A stretch of DNA of 64,000 nucleotides from an uncultured Clostridia bacterium (GCA_934633695.1 CAKTYT010000003.1:1-64000), one strand, 5' to 3'. Counted from the stretch's first letter, positions 32,973-43,284 are shown. Program-made: numbers and translations. The notes: generated from the sequence alone by a model not told the origin.

Positions 32973-34355
32973 TCAGTGGTTAGCATTGGTTATTGTACAG
33001 GTAACGTGCGAAATATCAATCGTAAGCACCTGAAGAAGCTCCGGGCTGCCTGCGATTTGAAGCTCAGGTATAAGGCTGTGTACTCCGGCACCATAGCCTG
33101 ACATGTTCAAAGTAAGGTCAATCTGCCATGAATACAGACTGCGGATCACACTGGCTTTACCGCTTAGTGAAACAACACATGTCGTAGGTTCAAAAACATA
33201 ATTGAACTTCGTGTTATCTGCGTTTATTATTTTGACAGGTACTGCCTCGAAGGTAACTTCTTCGACCCTTTCACGGATCTCTATTGTAACAATAACAGTT
33301 GTAACGCTGTTTGTAATGATTACGCCATCGGGAAGCCCCGTTATGCCTACCTCAACGATTATGGGTTCATCAGTGGATGCATTGCTGACATCAATAGGCT
33401 CAAGTGATACAAGGTCAACAATGTCACTCAACAGCTCATCATCACCTGCAACACTCAAAATGGAGGGCGAAACGGAAATGCTGGCAATTTCGTAGATGTC
33501 CTTTAAAGCATTCTGACCCATGATGTTTGCTTCAAGCGTAATGTCCCGCTCTGGCAGAATATCCATCATGACTGTCACGGAGGGAATTGTGCCGACGATT
33601 GACGAATACGGAATTTGCATGTCGAATTTGTCACAAAGAACAAGGCTCATTGAATCATTAATGCTTTCAGTCCTGCCTGTGAGGTCAATGATGCAGTTTG
33701 CCTTGACGATATTGACGATTTCGGATTCTGCCCCTTTAATCGTTATGCTGTTTGTTAGAAGCTGAGGTTCACTGTTCCAGTAGCCGTCCGGAAGAGTACC
33801 CTGCACACTTGCTGTAACAGGTATGCTCCTTGAAACAAGGTCATCAACATTTATGACAAGTTTATCTATTGATAACTTATCGATTTCACCGACACTTGTG
33901 GTTGCATTGATGTTCAAAGTATGTTCACCCGGGACGTGAACGGAGTTGAGACTGACAGTTGCTTTAACAATGTCCTTCGCTCGTTCGCCGGAAAACTTTG
34001 GCAAATCATTAAGCGTTGTTTTAATAGTTACAGTAACCTCGGGCAGAATTTCATTCAAATCACCGAGGATGGTAAGATTGCGTGCGTATAGGTCCGCTTC
34101 GCTGCCGGCCTCAAAGGAAACCTTTATTCCTTCAATGCGAATGGAACGCTCAGGATTTTCGCTCATAAGAACATATCCCCAAAGAGTTGTTGCAATCAGC
34201 AATGCGACAAGAAAGTAGCCAATTCTCCGTACAAGACGACGCTTATACCAGGGAAGAGACTTTTCTTCCACACTTGAATCGGGAAGCTTGTTTTCTTTCT
34301 GCGATTTGACCGCATCAATACGGTCGATAATTTTACGTAAAAATTCGCTTATCAT
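32973..34355 (-). CDS. cdaR: CdaA regulator, YbbR-domain protein
   Basis: The 460 aa protein has a cytoplasmic N-terminus, one membrane helix near residues 47-66 (IGYFLVALLIATTLWGYVL) and about four extracellular YbbR repeats (e.g. VPVTASVQGTLPDGYW). CdaR binds and tunes the diadenylate cyclase CdaA at the membrane. It overlaps cdaA by four bases. The usual third gene, glmM, is not next; an FAD dehydrogenase follows. Confidence 0.93.
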   Translation of the reverse strand: MISEFLRKIIDRIDAVKSQKENKLPDSSVEEKSLPWYKRRLVRRIGYFLVALLIATTLWGYVLMSENPERSIRIEGIKVSFEAGSEADLYARNLTILGDLNEILPEVTVTIKTTLNDLPKFSGERAKDIVKATVSLNSVHVPGEHTLNINATTSVGEIDKLSIDKLVINVDDLVSRSIPVTASVQGTLPDGYWNSEPQLLTNSITIKGAESEIVNIVKANCIIDLTGRTESINDSMSLVLCDKFDMQIPYSSIVGTIPSVTVMMDILPERDITLEANIMGQNALKDIYEIASISVSPSILSVAGDDELLSDIVDLVSLEPIDVSNASTDEPIIVEVGITGLPDGVIITNSVTTVIVTIEIRERVEEVTFEAVPVKIINADNTKFNYVFEPTTCVVSLSGKASVIRSLYSWQIDLTLNMSGYGAGVHSLIPELQIAGSPELLQVLTIDISHVTCTITNANH

Positions 34356-35209
34356 TTCTTTTTCATCCCCTTGCTGGCTGTTTTTTTGCTTTTAAACAGG
34401 AACGATAAGGGCTTTTCATCACCGGTCGAGGAAACGAAGACGGTCTCCAGCAGCTCTGTCAATGCAATTCTGTCAACATAGCGGACAAGTTTACCGTTTT
34501 CGGCGTAGGAAATGACGCCGGTTTCCTCCGAAACGACAAGGGTGAGGCTGTCCGATACGTTTGAGACGCCCAGTGCTGCCCTGTGACGAGTGCCGAGTTC
34601 TCTTGAAATGGTTGGGTCGCTGAAGAGCGGAAGCACGCATGCTGCGTAATGGATCCTGCCGTCGCGAATTATGACTGCACCATCATGCAGGGGTGTGTTC
34701 GGTTCAAAAATGTTTTGCAAGAGCGGATTCGAAATCTGAGCATCGATAAATGTACCGGTGGGGAGATAATCATCGAGCCGCGTATCTCTTTCAATTACGA
34801 TCAACGCACCAACTTTACGCTTCGACAAAGCAATCAAAGCTGAGACGAGTTCCTTGACTATGTCGCTGCCGGACTCCTTTTCTCGAACAAAAAAATTGAG
34901 TTTCAGTCTGCCGATGTGTGCAAGGGCTCTGCGAAGCTCAGGCTGAAATACAACAACCATAACGACGATACCCGAAACCAACAGCGTATTGAGAAGGTAG
35001 TTTATCGTGTAGAGATTGAAAATAGCACTGAAAAGCATGACGATCAGAAGCATTGCAAACCCTTTAAGCAGCTGGTAGGCCCTTGTGTTTATCGTCAGCT
35101 CAATAATTTTAAACACTAAAAAAGCAATTATAAGTATATCGAGCAAATCCTGAAAGCGAAACTCCTTCAGGCCATTAAGTATTGCATTTAAAATATCGTC
35201 AAAACGCAT
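34352..35209 (-). CDS. cdaA: Diadenylate cyclase CdaA
   Basis: Makes c-di-AMP from two ATP, controlling potassium and osmolyte balance. The 285 aa protein has three N-terminal membrane helices (about residues 20-90) and a DAC domain with HDGAVIIRDGRI near residue 176 and GTRHRAALG near 207, the DGA and RHR catalytic motifs. ATG at 35209 follows GGGAGG. First gene of the long minus-strand run. Confidence 0.96.
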   Translation of the reverse strand: MRFDDILNAILNGLKEFRFQDLLDILIIAFLVFKIIELTINTRAYQLLKGFAMLLIVMLFSAIFNLYTINYLLNTLLVSGIVVMVVVFQPELRRALAHIGRLKLNFFVREKESGSDIVKELVSALIALSKRKVGALIVIERDTRLDDYLPTGTFIDAQISNPLLQNIFEPNTPLHDGAVIIRDGRIHYAACVLPLFSDPTISRELGTRHRAALGVSNVSDSLTLVVSEETGVISYAENGKLVRYVDRIALTELLETVFVSSTGDEKPLSFLFKSKKTASKGMKKK

Positions 35210-35244
35210 TGCACACTTCCTCCCGCATAACGGATACCCCCTAT

Positions 35245-35250
35245 ATCATA
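35245..35250 (-). promoter_or_regulatory. Possible extended -10 promoter of cdaA
   Basis: On the minus strand TGTTATGAT has TATGAT (35250-35245) with the TGn extension, about 40 bases before the cdaA start. No strong -35 at 17 bases, so confidence is low. Confidence 0.4.
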
Positions 35251-35339
35251 ACACAAAATCAGGGAAAATTGTACAGCCAAATTGGGCAAAAAAATTAATG
35301 ATTAATTAAAAACGAAAATATATTTAATCAAATTTCAAA

Positions 35340-35372
35340 ACGGCACAACAGAGATTATCCCTGCTGTACCGT
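35340..35372 (-). terminator. Terminator after hemZ
   Basis: On the minus strand ACGGTACAGCAG (35372-35361) pairs with CTGTTGTGCCGT (35351-35340), 12 pairs with two G-U, then TTTTG. The wobble pairs favour the minus strand, so it ends the scfA-hemZ transcript. Confidence 0.75.
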
Positions 35373-35387
35373 CAATGAAGATCAAGC

Positions 35388-36860
35388 TCACATTTTCCAG
35401 AGATTGATCCTGTCTATATGGGTCTTATCGATTTTGGCAATATAAGTTTCTATGTCTTTCGGATTAGGGACTCTTTCAATCCTGTGTCCGTCTGGAAAAA
35501 CGCGTTTGCTCATTGCCCCTGCACCGTGGGCAATTATGCTAAGGGCATCTTCCATCATATCGATATTATAAATGCAGACTTTTTCAGGATTAGAGTAACC
35601 TACGTTTTCCATATTGCCTGCCATGTATTTCTGTCTGTACATGTAATATGGAAGCATACCCATATCTGCCGCACCCTTTGCACCGATTGCGGTCATCGCC
35701 TCAACCTCTCGGACAGGGGGAAGTTCAAACTCACTGAGATGCTCTTTTAGTCTTGACGAACGCTTTATCGCAAGAGTGTGAACTGTCAGGCAATCAGGGT
35801 TAAGACGTTTGATTCTCTCAATTGAATTAAGCATATGTTCAGTTGTTTCACCGGGAAGACCTGCTATAAGATCCATGTTTATCGAGTCAAAACCGATTTT
35901 TCTTGCCAAAGCAAAGCAATTCTCGATATCATCTGCGTTGTGATCCCTTCCTACTGCACGGAGAGTGTCATCACACATTGTCTGTGGGTTGATCGATATT
36001 CTGTTTACGCCTCTGTCATACATTATGTGAAGCTTTTCGGAAGTAATGGTGTCGGGTCTGCCTGCTTCAACGGTGAATTCCGTTCCGGACCGTATGCCAT
36101 AGGACGCAATTATAAAGCCGAGAAGGTCATCAAGTTCAGATGAAGTAAGTATTGTCGGAGTTCCGCCGCCGAAGTACACTGCACGGACGTTCAATCCGAA
36201 CGTTTTTACAAGTTCGACACCGTTTGCAATATCCCTCTTCAATGCATCAAGATAAGGCTTCATATCAGTTTTCTTAGTACGGAGCTGTGATGCAAAGGAA
36301 CAATACAGGCATCGAGTGCGGCAGTAAGGAATTCCGATGTAGACGTCAATATCTCTCGGCTGTATGCTCGAAAGCACACTTTGCTGTATGGAAACGATTT
36401 TCTTCGCAAGGTCAAGCTTTGGGAGAGTGACATCAAATTCATCGAGCATAAGCTTGAATGCCTCTTCTCTTCCGCAAGTGAGCTCGAGTTCCCTCAAAAG
36501 TCTCGTTGGGCGAATGCCAGTCAATGAACCCCACGGCATACATACTGCAGGGAAAGCCTTTTTCATTGCACGAAAGAGTGTGACCTTGAGACAACGCTTC
36601 TCATAACGTTTGCGAACAATGGCGTCGTCATTACGAAAAGGAGTCATGTGCGTAAAAGAAAAGCATTCCCCGTTATGATAAAATGAGGCAGACGAAATAA
36701 AGCTTGTTCCGTCATTGCCGATTTTGATATCGACAGCATCCTCGCCGGCCTCGGTACAGATGCTGTCAACGGGCAGAATATTGTCTTCACGGGGCATGAA
36801 AAGGCGAATGACTTCGCATACATCGTTATAATATTCGCTTTTGTTAAGGCTAAGCAGCAT
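35388..36860 (-). CDS. hemZ: Coproporphyrinogen III oxidase-like radical SAM protein HemZ
   Basis: The 490 aa protein has an extra N-terminal domain of about 160 residues, then IGIPYCRTRCLYCSFAS near residue 170 with the CxxxCxxC radical SAM cluster, and FGGGTPTILTSSELDDLL, as in HemN/HemZ. The extended N-terminus is typical of the HemZ branch of Clostridia and Bacillus. Role may be oxygen-independent heme synthesis, but some family members are not true oxidases and no other heme genes are in the window. Its ATG overlaps the stop of the preceding hydrolase by one base. Confidence 0.88.
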   Translation of the reverse strand: MLLSLNKSEYYNDVCEVIRLFMPREDNILPVDSICTEAGEDAVDIKIGNDGTSFISSASFYHNGECFSFTHMTPFRNDDAIVRKRYEKRCLKVTLFRAMKKAFPAVCMPWGSLTGIRPTRLLRELELTCGREEAFKLMLDEFDVTLPKLDLAKKIVSIQQSVLSSIQPRDIDVYIGIPYCRTRCLYCSFASQLRTKKTDMKPYLDALKRDIANGVELVKTFGLNVRAVYFGGGTPTILTSSELDDLLGFIIASYGIRSGTEFTVEAGRPDTITSEKLHIMYDRGVNRISINPQTMCDDTLRAVGRDHNADDIENCFALARKIGFDSINMDLIAGLPGETTEHMLNSIERIKRLNPDCLTVHTLAIKRSSRLKEHLSEFELPPVREVEAMTAIGAKGAADMGMLPYYMYRQKYMAGNMENVGYSNPEKVCIYNIDMMEDALSIIAHGAGAMSKRVFPDGHRIERVPNPKDIETYIAKIDKTHIDRINLWKM

Positions 36861-37504
36861 TAAAGTCTACCGCCGTTTAAAATGAAAGGATTATGTTTGC
36901 GTTCAAAATCGAGTGTCGTTTCACGCATATGTCCGGGGAGAACACGGTAGTCTCCGGGAAGAGTGAAAAGTTCACGAGTGATTGATCTATAAAGATCTTC
37001 GGCATTGCCGCCGGCCAAATCTGTCCTTCCGACGCTGAGCCTGAAAAGAGTATCTCCGGTGAAGATGACTTTTTCGGATTCAACGACAAAGCAAACACTG
37101 CCTCTTGAGTGTCCTGGAGTGTGGATAACGAGGAAATCAAAACCTGCCGCAGAGATAACCTCACCGTCTTTGAGAAATTTATCCACAGGGCAGCGTTTGA
37201 CCATTGCACCGCTCATGTGACAGAGGTTGACGGAGCTGTCGGAAATGTCGAGAGCATGTGCATCGTAACGATGTATACAGCAAATTGATTTTTCACGATA
37301 TCTGAGGTCTGCAACGCCCATGATATGGTCAAAATGACCGTGAGTAAGCAAAATATGTGTGCAATGGAGCTGGTGCTTGCTCAATTCCATACCTACCTTG
37401 CCGCTGCTTGCGGGGTCAATGACAACGCAGTCGCCGCCATCCTCTTTGTAGACAACGTAAGCATTTGCATTTAGCGGACCCGATGGGATTGTGATGATGT
37501 TCAT
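36860..37504 (-). CDS. MBL-fold metallohydrolase, glyoxalase II-like
   Basis: The 214 aa protein shows the metal motif LLTHGHFDHIMG near residues 53-64, HTPGHSRGSVCF near 130, and FTGDTLF, as in hydroxyacylglutathione hydrolase-like proteins. Probable thioester hydrolase; substrate not determinable. Overlaps hemZ. Confidence 0.9.
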   Translation of the reverse strand: MNIITIPSGPLNANAYVVYKEDGGDCVVIDPASSGKVGMELSKHQLHCTHILLTHGHFDHIMGVADLRYREKSICCIHRYDAHALDISDSSVNLCHMSGAMVKRCPVDKFLKDGEVISAAGFDFLVIHTPGHSRGSVCFVVESEKVIFTGDTLFRLSVGRTDLAGGNAEDLYRSITRELFTLPGDYRVLPGHMRETTLDFERKHNPFILNGGRL

Positions 37505-37557
37505 TTATTTATCCTTCCTTAAGGTGTTTTGAGTTAATTATAAACGCTGAATTATCT

Positions 37558-38004
37558 CTAATATAGTCTCTTGCTGTCAAGCAGAATTGTGACGGGGCCA
37601 TCGTTCAACAGCGAAACTTTCATATCTGCTCCGAAAACACCCGTTTCGACATGAATTTCGCTGCTAAGAGCGGCCAGCAATTCCTCATAAAGAGGAATTG
37701 CCACTTCAGGCGGGGCTGCACCGATGAAACTGGGCCGGTTGCCCTTTCTTGCATCGCCGAGGAGCGTGAATTGGGATACAATGAGCAGCTCTCCGCACAC
37801 ATCGCAGACGGAGAGATTCATTTTGCCCTCGATGTCCTCAAAAATGCGAAGGTTAAGACATTTCTTGCTTATGTAAGCAACGTCTGCCAGTGCATCATCG
37901 GGCTCAATTCCCACGAGTATCAAAAGTCCTTTGCCGATTTTACCGACGGTATTCTCTCCGATTGCTACTGAAGCGTGGCTTACACGTTGAACGACTGCTT
38001 TCAT
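37558..38004 (-). CDS. dtd: D-aminoacyl-tRNA deacylase
   Basis: Removes D-amino acids from tRNA. The 148 aa protein begins KAVVQRVSHASVAI and has both active-site motifs: LIVSQFTLLGDARKGNRPSF near residue 74 and NDGPVTILLDS near 134 (a GP-type motif). It overlaps relA/spoT by four bases (ATGA), the classical Firmicute pairing. Confidence 0.95.
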   Translation of the reverse strand: MKAVVQRVSHASVAIGENTVGKIGKGLLILVGIEPDDALADVAYISKKCLNLRIFEDIEGKMNLSVCDVCGELLIVSQFTLLGDARKGNRPSFIGAAPPEVAIPLYEELLAALSSEIHVETGVFGADMKVSLLNDGPVTILLDSKRLY

Positions 38005-40199
38005 AATGAGTCCGACCGTGACACAGAAATCACGGAATCAATCTTTCGAAAATTTTCCATAACCGTTTCAAGATGGTGAGCATCTCGAACGTTAAACGAC
38101 ATCGTAACTTCAACTTTAGTGTCATTGTCAATCGCTTTGGCATTCAATCCTTTGAGATTCAGGTTCATGCCCATAAGCGTTTGGCTCAGTGCCATAAGCA
38201 ATCCGACACGTTCATGAGAAATGACTTTGACGGTGACAGGGAACTGAGCATCGCCCTCGTTATCTGCCCAGCGAACTTCAACAATACGGTCCGCATCAAG
38301 GAGTAGGGCAGGGGCATTTGTACAGTTTTTGCTGTGAATCGAAATACCTCTTCCACGTGTTACGTAGCCGAAAATTTCATTTCCGGGGACGGGATTGCAG
38401 CACCTTGAGAAACGCACTACTACACCTGCATCTCCTTTGACGATGACAGTTCTTCCATCGGCATCACTGCTCCGGACTTCCTTATCTTCGGGTTTAAGCG
38501 GCGGAGAGTCACCGGTTTCCGTCTTTTTGACGAGTTCGTCCTTCTTCCGTTCTTCACAGTACGCATTGAGAAGTTTATTCAGCAGCTGAGAAACAGTGAT
38601 TCCGCCGTAACCTATTGCTGCATAGGCATCGTCAAGTTCGGTCATGTTGAGCTTTTCGACTGCAGGCTTACTGTATTCAGGTTTAACTATATCCGCAAGC
38701 TTGTAGCCTTGCCGCCTTGCTGCATCGGCAAGCATCTCTCTGCCTTTTATAATATTGTCGCTTCTGTTTGCTTTTTTGAACCACTGCTTGATCTTTGAAC
38801 GAGCCTGCGACGTCTTGACGAACGAAAGCCAATTTCGGCTGGGCTCGGACTGTGGACTTGTCACAATCGTTACGACATCGTTTGTTTTAAGCTTATAGTC
38901 GAGCTTGACCATGTTATTATCAACAAGGGCATGATGAACATGGTTGCCGACGTTTGTATGAATTCTGTATGCAAAATCTATGGGGGTTGAGCCTGCAGGC
39001 AGATCAATTATATCTCCCTTGGGGGTCAGTGCAAAAATATAGTCGGAGAAGAAGTCCCGCCGAACATTTGCAACGTATTCCCTGGTCGAGTCCGCTTCCG
39101 AATCATAATCGACCAACTGCCTGAGCCACGCAAGATTCCCTTCAATATCCTGTTGACTCGTTTTGCCTTCTTTATACATCCAATGTGCGGCAATACCATA
39201 TTCGGCTGTGCGGTGCATCTCCCACGTACGTATCTGCACTTCAAAAGGCATACCATGTTCACTAAACAATGTCGTGTGCAGCGAACGGTACATGTTTGTT
39301 TTCGGCATGGCGATATAGTCTTTGACTCTGCCAGGCATTGGTTTCCACAGTTGGTGAATGATGCCGAGGACTGCATAGCAATCGCTTACGGAATTGACGA
39401 TCACACGGAGGGCAACAAGGTCATAAATTTCATTGAGACTGTATTTTTTGAGCGTCAGTTTGCGATAAATACTGTAAATATGTTTTCTCCTGCCGCTGAT
39501 GTCAGCCTTAATTCCCTCACTCGCAAGTGATTCATTGATCTTTTGCTTTGCCGATTCCAACAGCAAAAGACGTTCCTTCTGTTTTGGTTCTATCAACGCC
39601 TGAAGACGCTTACATTCTTCGGGCATGAGGTAACTGAAAGCAATATCCTCAAGTTCAACTTTAATTGCACCCATGCCGAATCTGTCGGCAAGTGGGGCAT
39701 AGACATCAAGTGTTTCTTTTGCTTTACGGGCACGCTTTTCCTTCTGGCAATAGTTCAGCGTACGCATATTATGCAAGCGGTCGGCAAGCTTGATTATGAC
39801 GACGCGAACATCGCTCGCAATCGAGAGGAACATTTTACGCAGGTTTTCGGCCTGCCTGTCCTCCTTTGAAAGCATATGCGAAAGATTTGACTTTGTGAGT
39901 TTCGTTACACCGTCGACCATTTTTGCAATTTGTTCACCGAACATGTCGGAAATCATTGCAACGGTAACATCTTTTCCATCCTCAACGGTATCGTGAAGCA
40001 AGCCTGCAATGACAGTGTCGGCATCCATTTGCATGTTGAGCAGGATCATTGCAACGGCCTCGGGATGAATGTAGTAAGGCTCGCCCGATTCACGCTTTTG
40101 TTCGGCGTGGACTTTTTTGGCAAAGTCAATTGCCTTCTTCATTAATTCGATTTTGTCGGCGTCAAATTTTTTCTCACACGCCTCAAGAAGTCTGTCCAT
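38001..40199 (-). CDS. relA: Bifunctional (p)ppGpp synthetase/hydrolase, RSH
   Basis: Makes and degrades the stringent alarmone. The 732 aa protein has, in order, an HD hydrolase domain (GLLHDTVEDGKDV near 67, RLHNMRTL near 142), a synthetase domain (YSIYRKLTLKKYS near 245, then LRVIVNSVSDCYAVLG), a TGS domain near 395 (TPKGDIIDLPAGSTPIDFAY), a zinc-finger-like FSRCCNPVPGNEIFGYVTRG near 600 and a C-terminal ACT domain. HD residues look intact, so hydrolysis is expected. It lies upstream of dtd and downstream of apt. Confidence 0.96.
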   Translation of the reverse strand: MDRLLEACEKKFDADKIELMKKAIDFAKKVHAEQKRESGEPYYIHPEAVAMILLNMQMDADTVIAGLLHDTVEDGKDVTVAMISDMFGEQIAKMVDGVTKLTKSNLSHMLSKEDRQAENLRKMFLSIASDVRVVIIKLADRLHNMRTLNYCQKEKRARKAKETLDVYAPLADRFGMGAIKVELEDIAFSYLMPEECKRLQALIEPKQKERLLLLESAKQKINESLASEGIKADISGRRKHIYSIYRKLTLKKYSLNEIYDLVALRVIVNSVSDCYAVLGIIHQLWKPMPGRVKDYIAMPKTNMYRSLHTTLFSEHGMPFEVQIRTWEMHRTAEYGIAAHWMYKEGKTSQQDIEGNLAWLRQLVDYDSEADSTREYVANVRRDFFSDYIFALTPKGDIIDLPAGSTPIDFAYRIHTNVGNHVHHALVDNNMVKLDYKLKTNDVVTIVTSPQSEPSRNWLSFVKTSQARSKIKQWFKKANRSDNIIKGREMLADAARRQGYKLADIVKPEYSKPAVEKLNMTELDDAYAAIGYGGITVSQLLNKLLNAYCEERKKDELVKKTETGDSPPLKPEDKEVRSSDADGRTVIVKGDAGVVVRFSRCCNPVPGNEIFGYVTRGRGISIHSKNCTNAPALLLDADRIVEVRWADNEGDAQFPVTVKVISHERVGLLMALSQTLMGMNLNLKGLNAKAIDNDTKVEVTMSFNVRDAHHLETVMENFRKIDSVISVSRSDSL

Positions 40200-40264
40200 A
40201 GTATCTCACAAAGCATAAACAAAAATATACGATAGGACAGGATGGGGGCATCCTGCCCTTATAA

Positions 40265-40789
40265 TCAGTACTTCATTACGGAAATGACTTTTCCGCTTGA
40301 AATTTTATCTCTTCCGCCGAGATCACAGAGTTCAATTGCGAAAGCAGAGGCGACAACCTTGCCTCCCATTTTTTCAACAAGTTTCACGACTGCTTCACAC
40401 GTACCCCCTGTTGCAAGCAGGTCATCGACAATTGCGACACGTTGACCGGGGAGAATTGCGTCACTGTGAATCTCAAGGCAGTCAGAACCGTATTCAAGTC
40501 CGTATTCAATTTTTTTGACGTCACACGGAAGCTTACCGGGCTTTCTTGCGAGCACGAAACCTGCGTGCAGAGCATAGGCTACGGCCGAGCCGATAACAAA
40601 GCCCCTCGCTTCGGGTCCGATGACAACATCGACATCGAGTTCACGAAGTTCGTTTGCAAGGGTGCTTACGAGTGATTCATATGCGTCCTTGTCCTTGAGC
40701 AGAGTTGTTATGTCACGAAACAATATTCCCGGCTTGGGAAAATCGGGTATGCTCCGAACGGTGTCTTTCAACTGCTGTTCATTCATCAT
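40265..40789 (-). CDS. apt: Adenine phosphoribosyltransferase
   Basis: Salvages adenine to AMP. The 174 aa protein has FPKPGILFRDITTLL near residue 20, GPEARGFVIGSAVAYAL and the PRPP loop VAIVDDLLATGGTCEAVV near 121. ATG at 40789 is chosen because GAGAGG lies upstream; the in-frame ATG at 40864 sits inside recJ. Placement before relA/spoT is the usual Firmicute order recJ-apt-relA. Confidence 0.96.
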   Translation of the reverse strand: MMNEQQLKDTVRSIPDFPKPGILFRDITTLLKDKDAYESLVSTLANELRELDVDVVIGPEARGFVIGSAVAYALHAGFVLARKPGKLPCDVKKIEYGLEYGSDCLEIHSDAILPGQRVAIVDDLLATGGTCEAVVKLVEKMGGKVVASAFAIELCDLGGRDKISSGKVISVMKY

Positions 40790-40805
40790 AATATAATACC
40801 TCTCT

Positions 40806-43250
40806 TTATTGAGCAGTCTTGCGTGCTTCGGGCTCGTTCCCGGAGGCAAGCTGCTTGATTTCAACGTAAAGGGGGCTTTCGTTCAAACTTCGGCAAAGTA
40901 TTTTCTGTGCCATGCTGATCGAGCCCTTTTCATTCTCGACAATAAAGTCAAGCTCAAAAAAAACGCAGATGGCAAATTCGACCAGGTACTGGGGCAGATT
41001 AAGTTTTGCGGCAAGCTTAGAAACAAGCTCGCAAAATGAAAAATTGCGTACGTTGAGCATACTCTGTACTGCTTTGTAGCATGAAACCATAAAGTCTCTG
41101 CTGCAATCGAATTTTTGGGCAACAACAGAAGCGTCACCACGGACATCGGCGTTGATAAATAGTTTGGATTCGGGACACCTGTCCGCAACGATGCCGTAAA
41201 TAGCTTGAGTGGGTGCGGTGTCGTAAAAAATTATGCGGTCGAATCCTCTCCTCGGTATAGCTCCAAGAAATGGGGCGATGAGTATCGTGTTCACAAACAA
41301 TGGAGAATCCGGAATGCAATTGTAGTGGATCTCCACGTTTTTTATATTATTTTCCGCAAGCTCGGCAATTATCCTGTTTGCTCCGTCGACAGTGAAAACA
41401 AGTATGAGTACACCGCAAAGACTTTCGGTACTGAGCTTTGTGAGCTGCACATCGAGCGGTTGGATCCGGTTTGGCGTCTCACGGGCATATCTATGGCTGC
41501 AATTTTCAACAAGGCTGCTGCAAAACTGAGGCAGTCTGCTATCCACATATGCGGGTATGTTTGCAGGCAATTCTGCATTGACGGATGAAAGTCGAAGCTG
41601 TATGCTGCTCATACCGTTCCAATTGTTTATGCCGACTGTAAACAACATTTCAACAGTTGAAGCGTGCATGAGTTTATAAAAATTTGAGGCCGAGGCGAAC
41701 CACACCCCTTCAAGGTGAGAGCATGCATCGACTTTCACGTCCATTCTCATATGATGAGAATCACTTCCGAATCGTCGCAGATGCATTATCTGGACGTTGG
41801 AGGCATGAAAGACAAGGGATGGATTGCCTTCACCGAAGGGAGCAAGCAATTCAATATCACGTACAAGCTCTCGGTCAATTTCACTCAGTGAAATGTCAAA
41901 TTCATACCTCTTTCTCGGAATGAAAACCTCATTTGTAAAATTACTGCGGAAATAATCTTCAAGAGCTTCGCTGAACCGGTCAAAATGCGAGGCCTGCATT
42001 GTTATGCCGGCTGCCTTTGAATGTCCGCCGAAGCGATCGAAATATTCGCTCACGGCACAGAGTGCTTCATGAATGTTGATTCCGTCAATCGATCTTGCGG
42101 AACCTTTCAGCATACCGTCAGACTCAGAAAACAAAATTGTCGGACGGTGATAAAGCTCTGATATTCTCGAGGCTGCAATGCCTATAACACCGGGATTCCA
42201 TCTGTCGGATCTGAGCAGAATGACATGTGTATTCGAGAGAGTCTTTTGCTTGAGAATCGAAAGAGCAGAATTAAATATATCAGCCTCTTCCTGTTGACGA
42301 AGTTCGTTGAGATGGTTAAGCTCAGCGATGATTGAAAGTATCTCCGAACGGTCGTGGCTCAGAAACAGTCTGACGGCGAGCGAAGCATCGGACATTCGAC
42401 CGGCAGCATTGAGCCTCGGTGCAACGGAAAAGCCCATAGTGCAGACGTCATATGGTTTCTTTGCTGTGGGAATCTCCACAAGCAGCTGGGTAAGCCCGGG
42501 AAGGCACTTACCGGAATTAATTGCTTCAAGACCAAACTTAACAAGCGTTCGGTTTTCGTCAATTAGAGGAACGACATCTGCAATGGTTGCGAGCCCGGCA
42601 AGCGAGACGTAGCTCATTGCTGTCTCAAGCCCGGCGAGTGCTTGGAGAAGCTTGAATGCAACACCCGTGCCGCAGAGTATTTTTTTTGGATAGAGACTGT
42701 TTTCAACCGTATGACAGACGACTGCATCGCACACGGGAATTTCAGCAGGCGGAATATGGTGATCGGTGACGATAACGTCAATGCCGAGGAGACGACACTG
42801 ATGCACTTCATCCGCCGCAGAAATACCGTTGTCAACGGTTATGATAAGATCAACGCCTGCGTTGCGAAGCTGGTTTACAGCCGTTATATTCATTCCGTAG
42901 CCTTCTTCCTTTCTTGAAGGAATGTGATACAGAACGTCAACCCCAATTGACCTGAAATAATCAACGAGCATTGCAGTTGCACAAATACCGTCTACATCGT
43001 AGTCGCCAAAAATGCATATGCGTTCATTCTTTGAAATTGCACGCTGAATACGGCGGACAGCCTTGTCCATATCGGGGAGAAGGAAGGGGTCATGGAAGTC
43101 CTGCATGGAGGGGTGGAGAAATTTGTCAATCTCTTCCGGAGTGCCAGCTCCTCTTGCACGAAGAGCACGAACAATGAGAGGCGGCAAACCGAACTGCCTG
43201 TCACCCTTCATTTCATCCGAAAAAAATTTTGATTTCTCGTAAATAACCAA
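40806..43250 (-). CDS. recJ: Single-stranded-DNA-specific exonuclease RecJ
   Basis: The 5'-3' nuclease of recombination and repair. The 814 aa protein has the DHH phosphoesterase motifs FGDYDVDGICATAML near residue 81, VTDHHIPPAE near 162, and the DHHA1 signature GGHSKAAG near 400, then an OB-fold and a long C-terminal extension of about 250 residues common in clostridial RecJ. The start is taken as TTG at 43250 with AAGGAAG upstream; a further TTG at 43304 would overlap scfB. Confidence 0.93.
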   Translation of the reverse strand: MVIYEKSKFFSDEMKGDRQFGLPPLIVRALRARGAGTPEEIDKFLHPSMQDFHDPFLLPDMDKAVRRIQRAISKNERICIFGDYDVDGICATAMLVDYFRSIGVDVLYHIPSRKEEGYGMNITAVNQLRNAGVDLIITVDNGISAADEVHQCRLLGIDVIVTDHHIPPAEIPVCDAVVCHTVENSLYPKKILCGTGVAFKLLQALAGLETAMSYVSLAGLATIADVVPLIDENRTLVKFGLEAINSGKCLPGLTQLLVEIPTAKKPYDVCTMGFSVAPRLNAAGRMSDASLAVRLFLSHDRSEILSIIAELNHLNELRQQEEADIFNSALSILKQKTLSNTHVILLRSDRWNPGVIGIAASRISELYHRPTILFSESDGMLKGSARSIDGINIHEALCAVSEYFDRFGGHSKAAGITMQASHFDRFSEALEDYFRSNFTNEVFIPRKRYEFDISLSEIDRELVRDIELLAPFGEGNPSLVFHASNVQIMHLRRFGSDSHHMRMDVKVDACSHLEGVWFASASNFYKLMHASTVEMLFTVGINNWNGMSSIQLRLSSVNAELPANIPAYVDSRLPQFCSSLVENCSHRYARETPNRIQPLDVQLTKLSTESLCGVLILVFTVDGANRIIAELAENNIKNVEIHYNCIPDSPLFVNTILIAPFLGAIPRRGFDRIIFYDTAPTQAIYGIVADRCPESKLFINADVRGDASVVAQKFDCSRDFMVSCYKAVQSMLNVRNFSFCELVSKLAAKLNLPQYLVEFAICVFFELDFIVENEKGSISMAQKILCRSLNESPLYVEIKQLASGNEPEARKTAQ

Positions 43251-43284
43251 AGCACAACTTCCTTTTATACAGAATAAATTAGTG

